Below are positions 1 through 9,563 of a DNA stretch of 64,000 nt, piece after piece. Positions within the stretch are counted from its first letter, which is position 1; each line of letters begins with the position of its first letter. The stretch comes from Bryobacterales bacterium (GTDB lineage: Bacteria > Acidobacteriota > Terriglobia > Bryobacterales > Bryobacteraceae). Made by a program: the position numbers and the translations under genes. The notes beneath the pieces are model-generated. The model was given only the letters and a program-made list of their open reading frames with translations, did no database searches and had not been told where the DNA came from. Location: NCBI GenBank assembly GCA_016713735.1, contig JADJOP010000016.1, positions 1-64,000 on the forward strand. Direction: 5' to 3'.

Positions 1-1133
1 TCCTTCCGCTCCCGAAGCAGACGACTCTGGACGATCGACGCATGGCTCAACCAGCGGTCGTCGTTTTTCTGCGCGGCAATGTCTGCCATCTCTGTTTGGT
101 ATTCGGAAGCCTTGGCGATCTCGCCCGCGTAAAGATGAGCGAGGGCGAGCGCGTAAGCCGCCCGCCCCCGGTAGGGCAGATGCCCGGGGCTATTCCCATG
201 GGCCGATTCCGGGCCGAATGCCTTGTAGGCTACCGACAACGCGTTGATCGCCTCACCCAGCATTTGGCGATCGTCGCCGGCAAGTGATCGTAAAGTGCAG
301 CCATAGAGCAGTTCGATATAGGCCCGGTTTACCCAATCATGAGTCCCAATCGCAAGGGTGCGCGCTATTTGCAGCAGAGGGGAGCGCCTCTTTGAGCAAT
401 CCCCGCGTCATTTGAATCCAGCCGATGCCCAAGGCAAGCGCCAGCGCCGAACGGCGTTGGCCCACGTCCGTTCTTCCTGGCGCCGCTCGGCCCATTCCGC
501 GGCGTTTCCTGTTGAGGTTGGTCCTCAAACCATTCCAGTTTGGCCCGGGCGTGCCACAGGCACGCCTGCATGGCATCGGTTGAACGGTCATAGTCGAGCC
601 TCTGCCGGCGAATTTGCCCACGCGTATACTCCAGGTAACCCCAAGTGCGGTGGCAAGGGTCGTCTTGCGTTTCTACAAAGCGCTTCAACACATCGGCACA
701 TTTTTCGACGATGCGTTCCGCCTGTGGTAGATCGTTCGCACGGTAGAAGCTCTTCGAATAGTGGATGACGAGCCAGACCTTCTCTTTCATTAAAGAGGCG
801 CTCGTCTTCCGTCTCTCGACCGGCGCAAGTCAAGAATTCCATATAGGCGAGTGAGCCATGCTCGGCGACAAGAGCCTGGGCTTCGGCGTACTTTCCGAAA
901 TAGTCCAGCACCTGAGCGCATGTGGCCAACGCCTTGAAGAAGTCATGTGTGTTCGCCGACTGCAAGCGATGGAGTTGAGGGGTGAGCAAATCTACTTCGC
1001 CGAGCACGTCCGGTCGGAAATCAGCCTGGCGGGCACGCCTTCGTAATCTCGCCAAGTATTCTTCCGGGCTTTGCGCCTCGATGCTGGGAGGCACGACGGG
1101 CGATGGAGAATTCTCGCGGTGTTCTGCGGACAT
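1..1133 (-). pseudogene. TPR-like helical repeat protein, frameshifted, runs off the left edge
   Basis: Reading the minus strand from an ATG at 1133 gives a hydrophilic alpha-helical protein with aromatic/alanine-spaced helix pairs typical of tetratricopeptide-like repeats. The frame breaks near 800, again between about 480 and 600, and again near 370. The continuation can be followed in other frames to base 1, where it still codes (ending in an Arg/Leu-rich helix). The protein therefore exceeds 370 residues and its C-terminus lies outside the window. It is divergent from virB2, with 94 bases between the starts. The function is unknown; TPR proteins of this kind often act as scaffolds or regulators. 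The family call is by pattern only. Confidence 0.55.
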
Positions 1134-1213
1134 AGTGACACTCTACCGGAGGCGTACGCCCGGCGCTACTTCGGGCGACCAGGGGAGCCCAGTGCCGCGC
1201 CAATCGGTCTTCT

Positions 1214-1230
1214 CATAGGGTCGCCCTATG
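1214..1230 (+). promoter_or_regulatory. Perfect hairpin enclosing the virB2 start codon
   Basis: CATAGGG-TCG-CCCTATG is a perfect 7-bp stem with a 3-base loop. The right arm ends with the virB2 ATG (1228-1230) and the left arm contains the purine-rich AGGG that would be the only ribosome-binding candidate. Folding would hide both. A sister hairpin sits at the next start codon (1534-1561). Confidence 0.5.
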
Positions 1231-1539
1231 AAACACTACCTTTCGATTTGTCTCGCAGTTCTAAAGCGGCGCATAACATTGGAGACGGCCGTGCTCGCCG
1301 TCCTTTTGTTTGCCCCCGCGACGTTCGCGCAGGGTTCGCCTTGGGAGGTAGCCGTGGCGAACTTGCGCGATTCCTTCACCGGTCCCATTGCGCGCGGGCT
1401 TTCGTTAGTTGCCATCGTTGTGGGCGGAATCATGTTTGCCTTCGGCGAAGGCGATTCGAAACGCATGCTTGCCGGCATCGTGTTCGGCGTTGGCATGGCC
1501 ATCGGCGCGGTGAGTTTCATGGCCTGGATGTTTCCATAG
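1228..1539 (+). CDS. virB2: VirB2/TrbC-type conjugative pilin
   Basis: This 103-residue protein has a hydrophobic N-terminal signal segment ending near an Ala-X-Ala-type site (about residue 35), then a short polar stretch and two hydrophobic helices separated by a Gly-Glu-Gly-Asp turn. That is the layout of TrbC/VirB2 major pilins. It opens the type IV secretion gene run and is one of the few uninterrupted genes of the element. Known: the mature pilin is extracted from the inner membrane to form the T-pilus. The start at 1228 is fixed by the conserved length. No normal Shine-Dalgarno sequence is free, because the ATG lies in a hairpin arm. Confidence 0.85.
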   Translation: MKHYLSICLAVLKRRITLETAVLAVLLFAPATFAQGSPWEVAVANLRDSFTGPIARGLSLVAIVVGGIMFAFGEGDSKRMLAGIVFGVGMAIGAVSFMAWMFP

Positions 1540-1561
1540 GGCGGATTTGAATACCCTATGG
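1534..1561 (+). promoter_or_regulatory. Second start-codon hairpin, between virB2 and virB3
   Basis: CCATAGGG, 12 bases, then CCCTATGG form a perfect 8-bp stem. The left arm contains the virB2 stop codon and the right arm contains the virB3 ATG (1558-1560). The core CATAGGG/CCCTATG is identical to the hairpin upstream of virB2, so virB2 is bracketed by two copies of the same inverted repeat. Confidence 0.5.
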
Positions 1562-1843
1562 CCACCGAACATCAGGTTCACCGCGTCTATCGGGCACTGA
1601 ACAGGCCACTCACGATTGGGGCGCGGGCGGAATCTATTCTTTCTCTCACTCGTGATGGGCGCGGCCACATTCAATCTCTTCGCAAGCCTGTTGAGCGGGA
1701 TTGGGATGTTTGTTGCGCTCTTCATCCTGGCCCGCTGGGCCACCGTGACCGACCCGGAAATTCTTCGAATTCTCCTCAGCTCCTCGCGGTACCGCGCGCA
1801 ATACGATCCAGCGAAACGGGAAGCGCATTCCGAACGGCAATGA
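1558..1843 (+). pseudogene. virB3: VirB3/TrbD inner-membrane T4SS protein, frameshifted
   Basis: The first 20 codons read in one frame and carry the Arg-Pro-Leu-Thr motif of VirB3/TrbD. From about 1616 the remainder reads in the next frame: two adjacent membrane helices, then a soluble tail with Asp-Pro-Glu-Ile. Joined, the product is about 94 residues, normal for the family. The break around 1615-1630 fits loss of two bases in a G-rich run. The stop overlaps the virB4 start by ATGA coupling (1840-1843). VirB3 normally partners the VirB4 ATPase at the inner membrane. Confidence 0.8.
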
Positions 1844-4275
1844 TGATCAATCGCGACCACATCTCCGAAGACTATCGCTGCGCAGGCGCGCTCAGCGCGC
1901 TGCTAAACGTCCAGGCAGCGCTCGATTCGGACACATTCATCACCCGCGGCGGCGATCTGTTCCGGGTCCTTCGCGCCGAGGGAATCGATCCGGAATGCCT
2001 CGATCCCGGCGAGGTCAATACAATTGCGCGCCAGTTCGAGACCGCATTGCGCCAACTTGGCAGCGGGATCCATGTCTATCAGTACCTCATCAAAAGGCCA
2101 TTCGGTCCTCTGCCACATTTGCGACACCCCGATCAGCCCGTGCTCGATACAGCCATCGAGGCGAGGATCGAGCATCTGAACAGAGAGCCCGGCCGCCTTC
2201 AGCGGTTCGACCTCTATCTGGCCATCGTCCATTCCGGCCCTCGAATCGGCCGTAGTTTCTGGAAATCCATTCCCCGGCTAGTCAGTGATCCTCGATCTGT
2301 ATGGAAGCAGGCCTTCTCTTCGACGGGCGCCTCGGCGGAACTCGCAAAGGAAATCGAGCGCGGTCACGAAGTCCTCACTTCCAAAGTTTCAGGCTTCGGC
2401 GCCCAACTCCGCGACACGCTCAAGGTTGAACTCCTTGGTACGCAGGCGGCGTTCACGTTTTGCGATCGCTTCTGAACTTTGCTCCGCACCAAAATGAATC
2501 GATTCGGTTGAAGCACCAAGAGGATGTCGCTTTCCAGCTTTGCGGATCCACACTCGAATGTTTTCCCGATCATCTTCAGTTCGACGGCTACGCGATTCGC
2601 GTTCTGACGCTCAAGGAACCACCAGCCCAAACGTTCCCCAATCTCATGCGTGGCCTCCACGCGGTACCGTCAAGCTTCATCCTGGCCTCGGAGTGGTCGG
2701 GCGAGAGCTGCGCGACCGTGCGGCGGCTCATTCAGTCGAAGCGGCGGCATTTCCACAACTCAAAAACTTCCCTCGTCTCCTATCTGAACTCGGGACAGAA
2801 CGGACCGCGGGACGCATTGGTGGATGAAGGCGCTGCGGCCATCGTCCAAGATCTCGGCGACTGCCTTTCGGACCTCGAACTGCACGGTCAGATTTTTGGT
2901 CGGTCTTCCTTTACGGTCGTTCTCTACGACGGGGATGCCGCACGCCTGAAACGCTCCGTCGCCGAGTGCGCCAAGGTGTTCGCCGTCCATGATGCCCAAG
3001 TCATTGAGGAGCGATTCAATCTGCTGAATAGCTTCCTCGCGATCATCCCCGGAAACAGCGCATACAACCTGCGCCGCCTGTGGCTGTCGATCACCAACTA
3101 CGCCGATCTCGCACCCTTATATAACGTCCATCGCGGCAGGCCACAAAACGCTCATTTGATGGGCGAGTATCTCCGAGTCCTCGAAACCGGCGAACGCCCG
3201 CCATACTTTCTCAACTTGCCATTACCAGGACGTCGCGCATACGGTCGTCGTGGGTGCCACCAGCAGCGGCAAGAGCTTCCTGCTCAATTTCCTGATCACG
3301 AATCTCCAGAAGTACATGCCACTGCCCTTATCCTCGACCTCGGTGGGAGCTACAAAAACTCACTCACCTGTTCGGTGGGAGCTACTTGCGCATCCGGGGC
3401 GATGGCGGGCACTGCGCCATCAACCCGTTCATCCTACCCCGACGCCCGAGCACGTGCAGTTCCTCTTCTCGTTCGTCCGTGTCCTCATCGAGGTATCGGC
3501 TACCGGATGACCACACAGGACGAACGCGACCTCTTCGAACAGATCGAGAACCTCTACCTGTTGGACCCGGACCAGCGCCGGCTGTTGACGCTTTCCAATA
3601 TGCTCAACCGTACCCTGCGACAAGAGCTGCAGAAGTGGGTCATGGGCGGTCAGTACGGCGATTGGTTCGACAACGTCGCGGACGAACTCACACTTGCCCG
3701 ATTTCAGGCGTTCGATTTCGAAGGTATGGACAAACTGCCCCAGGTGCTCGAGCCGCTCCTGTTCTACATCCTGCACCGCGCGAATGCGGCGATCTGCGAT
3801 CCCGCCGAGGAAGCGGTCTTCAAATCGTTCATCCTCGACGAGGCGTGGCGCTTCCTGCGCCACCCCACCATCAAGCGCTACATCGAAGAGGCCCTCAAGA
3901 CCTGGCGCAAGAAGAACGCCGCCGTGATCCTGGCGACGCAATCGAGCGCCGACTCTCGGCTTCGGAGGTGCTCACGACGGTCGCCGAGAGTTGCGCGACA
4001 CTGATCTTCCTGGCCAATCCCGGCATGGACCGGCCGCTCTACCAGAAGCTCTTTCACTTGAACGAAACACAGTCGCGGCAGATCGCGAGCCTCGTGCCCA
4101 AGAAGCAGATGCTCATTAAACAAGGCGGCGTCGCCAAAGTCGTCGAGCTCGATGTCGACCGTCGTGGCTACTGGCTATACACGAACCATTTCTCGGACAA
4201 CCAGAAACTACGCGACGCCACCGGTACTCACGGGCTCGACGGCGCGCGCTCGAAATCCTCGCTAAGGAGCCGTAA
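1840..4275 (+). pseudogene. virB4: VirB4/TrbE T4SS ATPase, multiply frameshifted
   Basis: About 810 codons of VirB4 can be followed across at least seven frame changes (near 2465, 3230, 3320, 3380, 3440, 3500, 3955 and 4240). The Walker A motif GATSSGKS is at about 3253-3276. A Walker B of the Ile-Leu-Asp-Glu-Ala-Trp type is at about 3832-3847, followed by the Ala-Thr-Gln-Ser motif near 3940. The C-terminus reads to a TAA at 4273-4275, three bases before virB9. Known: VirB4 is the hexameric ATPase that powers pilin extraction and substrate transfer. Residue conservation is good between the breaks and internal nonsense codons are rare, so indels rather than substitutions disrupt the gene. Confidence 0.88.
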
Positions 4276-4278
4276 ACC

Positions 4279-5152
4279 ATGCAATCCCATCGCACTCTGA
4301 TCCTGATTCTCCTCATTGCCGGCTGTCTATTGGCCGCACCCACGCGCAAGTCGAAATCGGTTGAGCAGTCGAAACCTCCAGCCGCCGAGACGGTCCTGCC
4401 GCAGCCGATCGAGCCGCCTGCGGCCCCTGCAACGACTGCGACCGCGAAGGTCGTCACCTACGGCGAGCGCGATGTCGTTCAGGTGAAGGCCAAGCTCCGT
4501 TTTACCGCTCATTGTCCTGCCGCGCGGCGAAAAGATTCTCGACTTCACCTGTGGCGACAAGGAGTTCTGGATCGTCAACGGCAACGAGAACTTCGCCTAC
4601 ATCAAGCCCGCGAAGGCGGCCTCACAAACCAACCTGAACCTCATCACAGCGTCAGGAAGCGTCTACTCGTTCGTCCTCGTGGAGGTATCGAACGAATCCA
4701 ACGCCGAACCGGATTTGAAGATCTTTGTTGAGCCCAAGGAAGACATCCTGCGAAGCGCGACAGCCAAAGCCCCGGCCTTCGTCTCGGCCCAGGATGTCGA
4801 AAATTACCGCCAGCAAGTCGAGATCGCTAAAGACGAAACCAAGCGGGTGAAAACGGCGATGCAGGAGACGATCGATCGAGGCATTAGCAAGTTCATTACG
4901 AACGTCCGCTTTCCCCTATGAATTCCAAGCCGGCAAGAAACCGTTTCATGTCCGCGCGATGTACCACGACGAGCGGTTCACCTACATTCAGGCGCGCCCC
5001 GAAGAAACGGCCACGCTCTATGAGATGAAGGACGGAAAGCCGAATCTGGTTCATTTGACTACAAGGACGGCGTCTACGTCGTGGACAAGGTTCTGGACCG
5101 CGGCTACCTGATGGTGGGCAAAGCCAAGCTTCCGTTTTCGAGGAACGACTAG
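4279..5152 (+). pseudogene. virB9: VirB9/TrbG outer-membrane core component, frameshifted
   Basis: It starts with a lipoprotein-like signal (hydrophobic stretch ending Ile-Ala-Gly-Cys, Cys at residue 15), then a Pro/Ala-rich linker. The beta-rich VirB9 body follows in other frames (from about 4505, 4920 and 5055). The C-terminal domain keeps the family's Tyr-Glu-Phe and Phe-Thr-Tyr-Ile strands and ends at a TAG, 5150-5152. The joined length is about 290 residues, normal for TrbG. Known: VirB7/B9/B10 form the periplasm-spanning core. If the signal cysteine is lipidated, this protein could also cover part of VirB7's anchoring role; that is inference. Confidence 0.82.
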
Positions 5153-5154
5153 CC

Positions 5155-6350
5155 ATGGCGGAGAACCCAAATAATCCCGACCGCCCGGCCGACGTGATAC
5201 AACGCGGCGAAAGGCCGCCCGAGTTCTCCCACGCAATACGCAGGCCAAGGTCCTGGGCGGCGTGGCAGCGCTCTGCGATCCTCGCTTTGGCATTCTCGGA
5301 AACCCGCAACCAAAGACAGCGAAGACTTCCGAATCGTCCGCCTCGCAGCCTGCAATTGAGGTAAACCAAGGGCGGATTGAGCAGTACCGTTCGCGAGTGG
5401 AAGAGCAGACCCGTAAGCTCGCCTTGAAGCAGGCGCAGCTGGCACAAACCAAGGAAGCGCTTGGCCTGGGAGCGCAGACGCATCAGGTCTCGAATCCCGG
5501 CCACACCTCGGCAGTCGGCTACACATCACCTCCTGCATCGCCAGCGCCTCCCGCCGGATCCGAACGGAATTGGAAGGCGGAGGAGATCGCACGCCGTGAA
5601 TTCCAATCGCTGTTCGCGTCCAATGTTGCCTTGAGCCATCGGTCCGACTCTAAGCCAGAAGCTGTCGCACGCGCTCGTAGCTCCGGGGTCGTCGATTGGT
5701 CGAAAAGAAGAACAGGAGGCTCACAAAGCCGGGTCCGGTGAATCGCCCGACGTGCCGGACCCGGCAGGAAGACATCGCGTCATGGAAGGAACAGTTCTCG
5801 AAACCGTGCTTACAAACCGGCTCGACGGCTCTTTCTCTGGGCCCGTGAACTGCCTTGTGACGGCAAACGTCTACTCGCGCGACCGGCGCAAGATCCTGGT
5901 CCCCCAAGGCAGCCGCGTTCTCGGCGAAGCCCAACGTGTCGAAACATTTGGGCAGCAGCGTTTGGCGGTCGCCTTCCACCGGTTGATCCTGCCGAACGGA
6001 CTCTGGTTCGATCTCAACAAATTCAGGGCTTGAATCAGATCGGCGAGACCGGTCTCCGCGACCGCGTCAACAACCATTACCTGCAAGTGTTCGGCGTCTC
6101 GGTGGCGCTCGGCGTACTCGCCGGATTCTCGCAAGCCAATACGCGGTCGGGATTCGACGCAACAGGTGAAGATGCCTACCGCCAAGGCGTGGCGAACAGT
6201 GTCTCCCAGTCGTCGGTTCGCATCCTCGACCGCTATCTCAACGTGCTTCCCACCTTCACGATCCGCGAAGGGCACCGCGTGAAGGTCTATCTGACAGCGG
6301 ACTTGCTGCTGCCCGCCTATTCATCCGTGGACGAACCCAGTCCGCTCTAG
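5155..6350 (+). pseudogene. virB10: VirB10/TrbI core-complex scaffold, frameshifted
   Basis: It starts two bases after the virB9 stop. The parts, in order, are a short cytoplasmic tail, a membrane segment that is only readable with a frame change near 5262, a Gln/Lys-rich coiled periplasmic region (about 5340-5480), a Pro-rich stretch, and the conserved beta-barrel domain in two further frames (5752-6032, then 6030-6350). The last section contains the antenna-region pattern and a C-terminus typical of TrbI. The joined length is about 395 residues. It cannot be translated whole. Known: VirB10 spans both membranes and senses ATP energy. Confidence 0.84.
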
Positions 6351-6359
6351 GAGGAACCT

Positions 6360-6470
6360 ATGGCCCGTTGGCTCTATCGCTACATTCTCCGTGGGATCGG
6401 AATTCTGCTTCTGATCGGCATGGCGACAATTCTCTATCTGGCGGTCAACTATCGCCTGATCAGCCGCTAG
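6360..6470 (+). CDS. 36-residue single-span membrane peptide
   Basis: A complete 36-codon ORF starts at an ATG that follows a strong GGAGG ribosome-binding site by four bases. It encodes a basic N-terminus (Met-Ala-Arg-Trp), one hydrophobic helix of about 20 residues (roughly 11-30) and an Asn-Tyr-Arg tail. It lies 9 bases after virB10 and 17 bases before the presumed virB5 start, so it is part of the operon. It is uninterrupted. No family was recognised. It could be a small T4SS accessory or a VirB7-like stabiliser, but it has no lipobox cysteine. Confidence 0.6.
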   Translation: MARWLYRYILRGIGILLLIGMATILYLAVNYRLISR

Positions 6471-6507
6471 GCATGGGAGATCCCACAATGAAACGCTTCC
6501 GGCTTCG

Positions 6508-7320
6508 ATGGATATTCTGGTTTCGGCGCTTCTCGCCTCGTTTGCCTCCGGCCCGGCTCGCGCGGTGCTGGGCATTGGCGACATCGTCTTCGATCCGACC
6601 AACCTCGAACAGGCGATCCGCCAAGTGATCGAATTGCAGCGCCAGTACGAGCAGTTGGTGAACACTTATCACGTCTTGCGCAGCGAGTACGATCACATCC
6701 TCTATATGGCCCGCCGAGTCCCAGTCAACATGATGACGCGCTACCGCGTACTCGCGACGCCGTGGCGCAATTCGACGGCCACCGATACCTACGGCGGCAC
6801 CGGTTCCTGGATTACTGGAGTCAATACCGGCTTCGGCGTCGATCTCGGGTACGCGCGCGCGACGCAATCCTTGGGGACCTACGGCGCAGCCATCGGGAGC
6901 CTTCCGGCCGGGCAGATTGACCGCGTTAAATCGACATACGCCACCGTGGAACTCACCGACGGCGCAAATCGCCACGCCATGGAATTGATCGGACGTCTGC
7001 GTTGGAATGCCGCGGCTACCGAGCGCGCCATCCAGGGATTGGAAGAGGATTCCCTCTCCGCGAATCCCGACTTCAACACGGAAATTGCCGTTCTCAACAA
7101 GATCAACGCCGCCCACATCGTCTCCGTTCGCAATACGCAAGATTCGAACAAACTCTTGGTCGCCCTCGCCGAAGCCGGGATCGTAGACGCCAAGCGCAAA
7201 CGCGATGCCGAAGCGCAAGCGATCAACAATCACATCCGCTTCCGCACGGAAGGCAAAGCGGCCCTCGATGCCCAATCCGCCGGCGCAAGCGCCGCGATGC
7301 TCGCATGGCGTATGCCGTAG
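6508..7320 (+). CDS. trbJ: VirB5/TrbJ-type pilus-tip or periplasmic T4SS protein
   Basis: This 270-residue protein has a hydrophobic signal-like N-terminus ending near Ala-Arg-Ala, then a long helical region with Gln/Glu-rich heptads (residues about 30-65). A central Gly/Thr-rich part and a second long helix (about 150-245) follow, as in TrbJ/VirB5. The better start is probably an upstream ATG at 6488, which has a GGGAG ribosome-binding site eight bases before it. That start is in a different frame, so a small indel near 6503 has likely cut the signal peptide's first residues. The body is intact. Known: VirB5 decorates the pilus tip. Confidence 0.78.
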   Translation: MDILVSALLASFASGPARAVLGIGDIVFDPTNLEQAIRQVIELQRQYEQLVNTYHVLRSEYDHILYMARRVPVNMMTRYRVLATPWRNSTATDTYGGTGSWITGVNTGFGVDLGYARATQSLGTYGAAIGSLPAGQIDRVKSTYATVELTDGANRHAMELIGRLRWNAAATERAIQGLEEDSLSANPDFNTEIAVLNKINAAHIVSVRNTQDSNKLLVALAEAGIVDAKRKRDAEAQAINNHIRFRTEGKAALDAQSAGASAAMLAWRMP

Positions 7321-8005
7321 GAGATCTCCCTGCCCAACAATGTGATGAACGATCTCTTCGCCTTCCTCCATCAGCTGATGACCGAACACGCAAGCCTCTT
7401 CGAAACCATGGGGCCAACATGTTTCGAGGTTTCGCCGTCATTCTCATCGCCTGGTTCGGCGTGAAAAGTGCCCTTGCCTCCGCCAGCGGCGGACACGGAC
7501 CCGCGTTTCCACTTCGACAACTTCGCCTCGCTTTTACTCACGATCGCTTTCGGCTTCACGATGATCACCTATTACAGCCGCCCCATTCCCGGCCTCGGGA
7601 TCAGCTTCTATCACTTGATCGTCGATCAGGGGCTGGCGCTGGCGAACCAGCTCAACCACGCCCTGGTGCAAGAACTCTGGGACCGGTTGAACTCGCTCTA
7701 TTGGGGATGGAAATGCCGGGCCTCACCATCACCCTGAATGCCCTGAAATCATCCGGTACAGCATCGTGATCCTCGCGCTGCTGGCGGCGATGGCGGCCGT
7801 ATTCATGGTGATCGCCTTCGGTTACGTGGCGTCGGCGATCGCCGTCATGCTCGGACCGATCTTCATCCCATTCTTCATCGTTCCCAAGATGGAGTGGCTG
7901 TTCTGGGGTTGGCTGAAATCTCTTCTGCAATACGCCTTCTATCCCGTCGTCGCCAACGCATACCTATTCGTCTTCGGAAACATGCTGATTCACTTCGTGG
8001 ACGCG

Positions 8006-8017
8006 CATCCGCCGCCC
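8006..8017. repeat. Left copy of a 12-bp direct repeat flanking the IS256 element
   Basis: CATCCGCCGCCC occurs here and again at 9552-9563, exactly where the virB6 coding sense stops and restarts. IS256-family elements usually make 8-9-bp target duplications, so part of the 12-bp match may be chance at the element ends. Confidence 0.65.
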
Positions 8018-8132
8018 GTGTCAATAGAAGAGTGTAATTTCGCTGCCGACTCCAGTGGTCGGGGTTAAGATTGGGGTTACCTGAGCGGAGGATACGGCAA
8101 CGCTGGGAAGCGACCGGAGCGCCGACTCAGGG

Positions 8133-8238
8133 GCCGGAATGGCGTGGGCGGCGCGAGCCGCCCTGCGCCGCTGCCATTCTGGCTCGAAAGCGATAAATCC
8201 CGGGTGCGCGAGGGCAGCGCCCTCGCATTCAAGAATGC
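8133..8238. repeat. Cluster of three palindromes downstream of the transposase gene
   Basis: Three structures lie within 106 bases. An outer imperfect repeat GCCGGAATGGC / GCCATTCTGGC (10/11) encloses GGCGGC-GCGA-GCCGCC (8147-8162). Then come GCGAGGGC-AGC-GCCCTCGC (8208-8226) and GCATTC-AA-GAATGC (8225-8238). They could act as transcription stops for the transposase or represent a REP-like repeat. No coding sense was seen here. Confidence 0.6.
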
Positions 8239-8246
8239 CTCCTTCC

Positions 8247-9455
8247 TTATTGACCTGCCGCCAACGATAAAACCTTCGCGGATTCCTCGGCGGGCGAATC
8301 GTCGAAGGTGAGATACGCTTTCGCGTCGGTGAGCCAGTCTTCGTTTTTCTCCACCAACAGCATGCCGATCAGGCGCAGGCACGAACCAGCATGCGGGAAG
8401 ATGCCAACCACTCGCGTGCGCCGCCGGATCTCCAGATTCAATCGCTCGATCGGATTGGTCGAGCTGATCCGGACACGATGGGATTGCGGGTAGTGTAAGT
8501 AGCTCAGCACGTCGTCGATGCCCGCCTCGAAAATCTCCATCGCCTTGGCGAAGCGCGTTTGAAACTGCCGCACCAGATCGGCCGCCTTGGCCTTGGCGCT
8601 TTTCTCGTCGCGCTGCACGAACACCGCCTTCATCGCTTCGCTCACTTCCGCTTGACTGCGCTTGGGAACATGCACCAGCACGTTGCGGTAGAAGTGCACC
8701 TTGCACCTCTGCCATTCCACTTTCATCACCTTGCGCACCGCCGCCTTCAGGCCGGTGTGCGCGTCGCTGATCACCAGCTTTACCCCGCGCAGACCGCGCT
8801 CCTTCAGACTCTTGAAGAACTGCGACCAGCCTTCCTCGCTCTCTGTCGGAATCACGTCCAGCCCCAACACTTCCCGCCGGCCTTCCAGATTCACGCCCGT
8901 GGCGATCACCACCGCCATCGACTCCACCCGGTCATCCACGCGTACTTTCTCGTACAACGCATCCACCCACACGTAGCGGATCTCGCCCAGCGGTCCTTCG
9001 CGAAACTTGCGCACCTTCTCGTCCAGCGCCGCGCACAACTGGCTCACCTGGCCCGCCGATACCCCCGCGATCCCCAGCTCTTCCAGCACCGCTTCGATCT
9101 TGCGCGTCGAAACGCCTTTCACCACCGCTTCCTGGATCACGCTGATGATCGCCTGCTCACTGCGCTTGCGATGCTCGATGAAGCTCGGCACGTAACCGCC
9201 CTCGCGCAGCTTCGGTACTTGCAGCTGCAGCGTCCCCAGCCGCGTGTCCCACCGCCGCTCCCGGTGCCCGTTGCGATGCGTTGTCCGCTCCTCGCTTCTC
9301 TCGTGCGGTTCGGCTCCGATCCTGGCCGTTACTTCGGCCTCCATCAGAAAGTCCGTCATCAACTCTGCCATCGCTCGCAGAGGGTCCGCCGCGCCCTCCG
9401 CCGTCATGATCAGCTTGCTTGCAAGCTCGTCTCGCTCTATTCTGTCTTTGGCCAT
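8247..9455 (-). CDS. IS256-family transposase (mutator type)
   Basis: An uninterrupted 402-residue protein, the usual length for the family. The DDE triad is visible as Asp165 (Val-Asp-Ala-Leu-Tyr), Asp231 (Ile-Ser-Asp-Ala-His-Thr-Gly) and Glu337 (Asn-Pro-Ile-Glu-Arg-Leu-Asn). The Cys-x-x-His signature after the second Asp is at about 251-254. Known: it catalyses cut/copy-out transposition through a circular intermediate. It is the only long intact ORF inside the frameshifted ICE. That implies the IS arrived after most of the decay, or that it is maintained by recent movement. Confidence 0.93.
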   Translation of the reverse strand: MAKDRIERDELASKLIMTAEGAADPLRAMAELMTDFLMEAEVTARIGAEPHERSEERTTHRNGHRERRWDTRLGTLQLQVPKLREGGYVPSFIEHRKRSEQAIISVIQEAVVKGVSTRKIEAVLEELGIAGVSAGQVSQLCAALDEKVRKFREGPLGEIRYVWVDALYEKVRVDDRVESMAVVIATGVNLEGRREVLGLDVIPTESEEGWSQFFKSLKERGLRGVKLVISDAHTGLKAAVRKVMKVEWQRCKVHFYRNVLVHVPKRSQAEVSEAMKAVFVQRDEKSAKAKAADLVRQFQTRFAKAMEIFEAGIDDVLSYLHYPQSHRVRISSTNPIERLNLEIRRRTRVVGIFPHAGSCLRLIGMLLVEKNEDWLTDAKAYLTFDDSPAEESAKVLSLAAGQ

Positions 9456-9551
9456 GCCGTTGTCTGCTCCTTCTGTGAAAGTCTTCGAATACTTCCACTT
9501 GGAGCCAGCGGCGCGGCGCTGTCAACCTAATTTACCTCGATTTTACGCTGC

Positions 9552-9563
9552 CATCCGCCGCCC
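9552..9563. repeat. Right copy of the 12-bp direct repeat flanking the IS256 element
   Basis: Second copy of CATCCGCCGCCC (first at 8006-8017). The virB6 reading sense resumes through it as His-Pro-Pro-Pro-Tyr-Asp. Confidence 0.65.

Larger units (their letters stand above)
8018..9551 (-). mobile_element. IS256-family insertion sequence, about 1.53 kb
   Basis: The element is bounded by a 12-bp direct repeat and holds one intact transposase gene on the minus strand (8247-9455). The terminal inverted repeats are not clean to the eye: both ends contain a related CGCTG...CTCCA-AGTGG stretch, but the outermost bases do not match well, so the exact ends may be off by a few bases. About 230 non-coding bases follow the transposase stop and contain several hairpins, which is longer than usual for the family. 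Confidence 0.8.

Noticed and set aside
1558..4275. Programmed ribosomal frameshifting in the T4SS genes
   Set aside because: There are too many breaks, in different directions, without shared slippery sequences. Decay or read error is the simpler reading.
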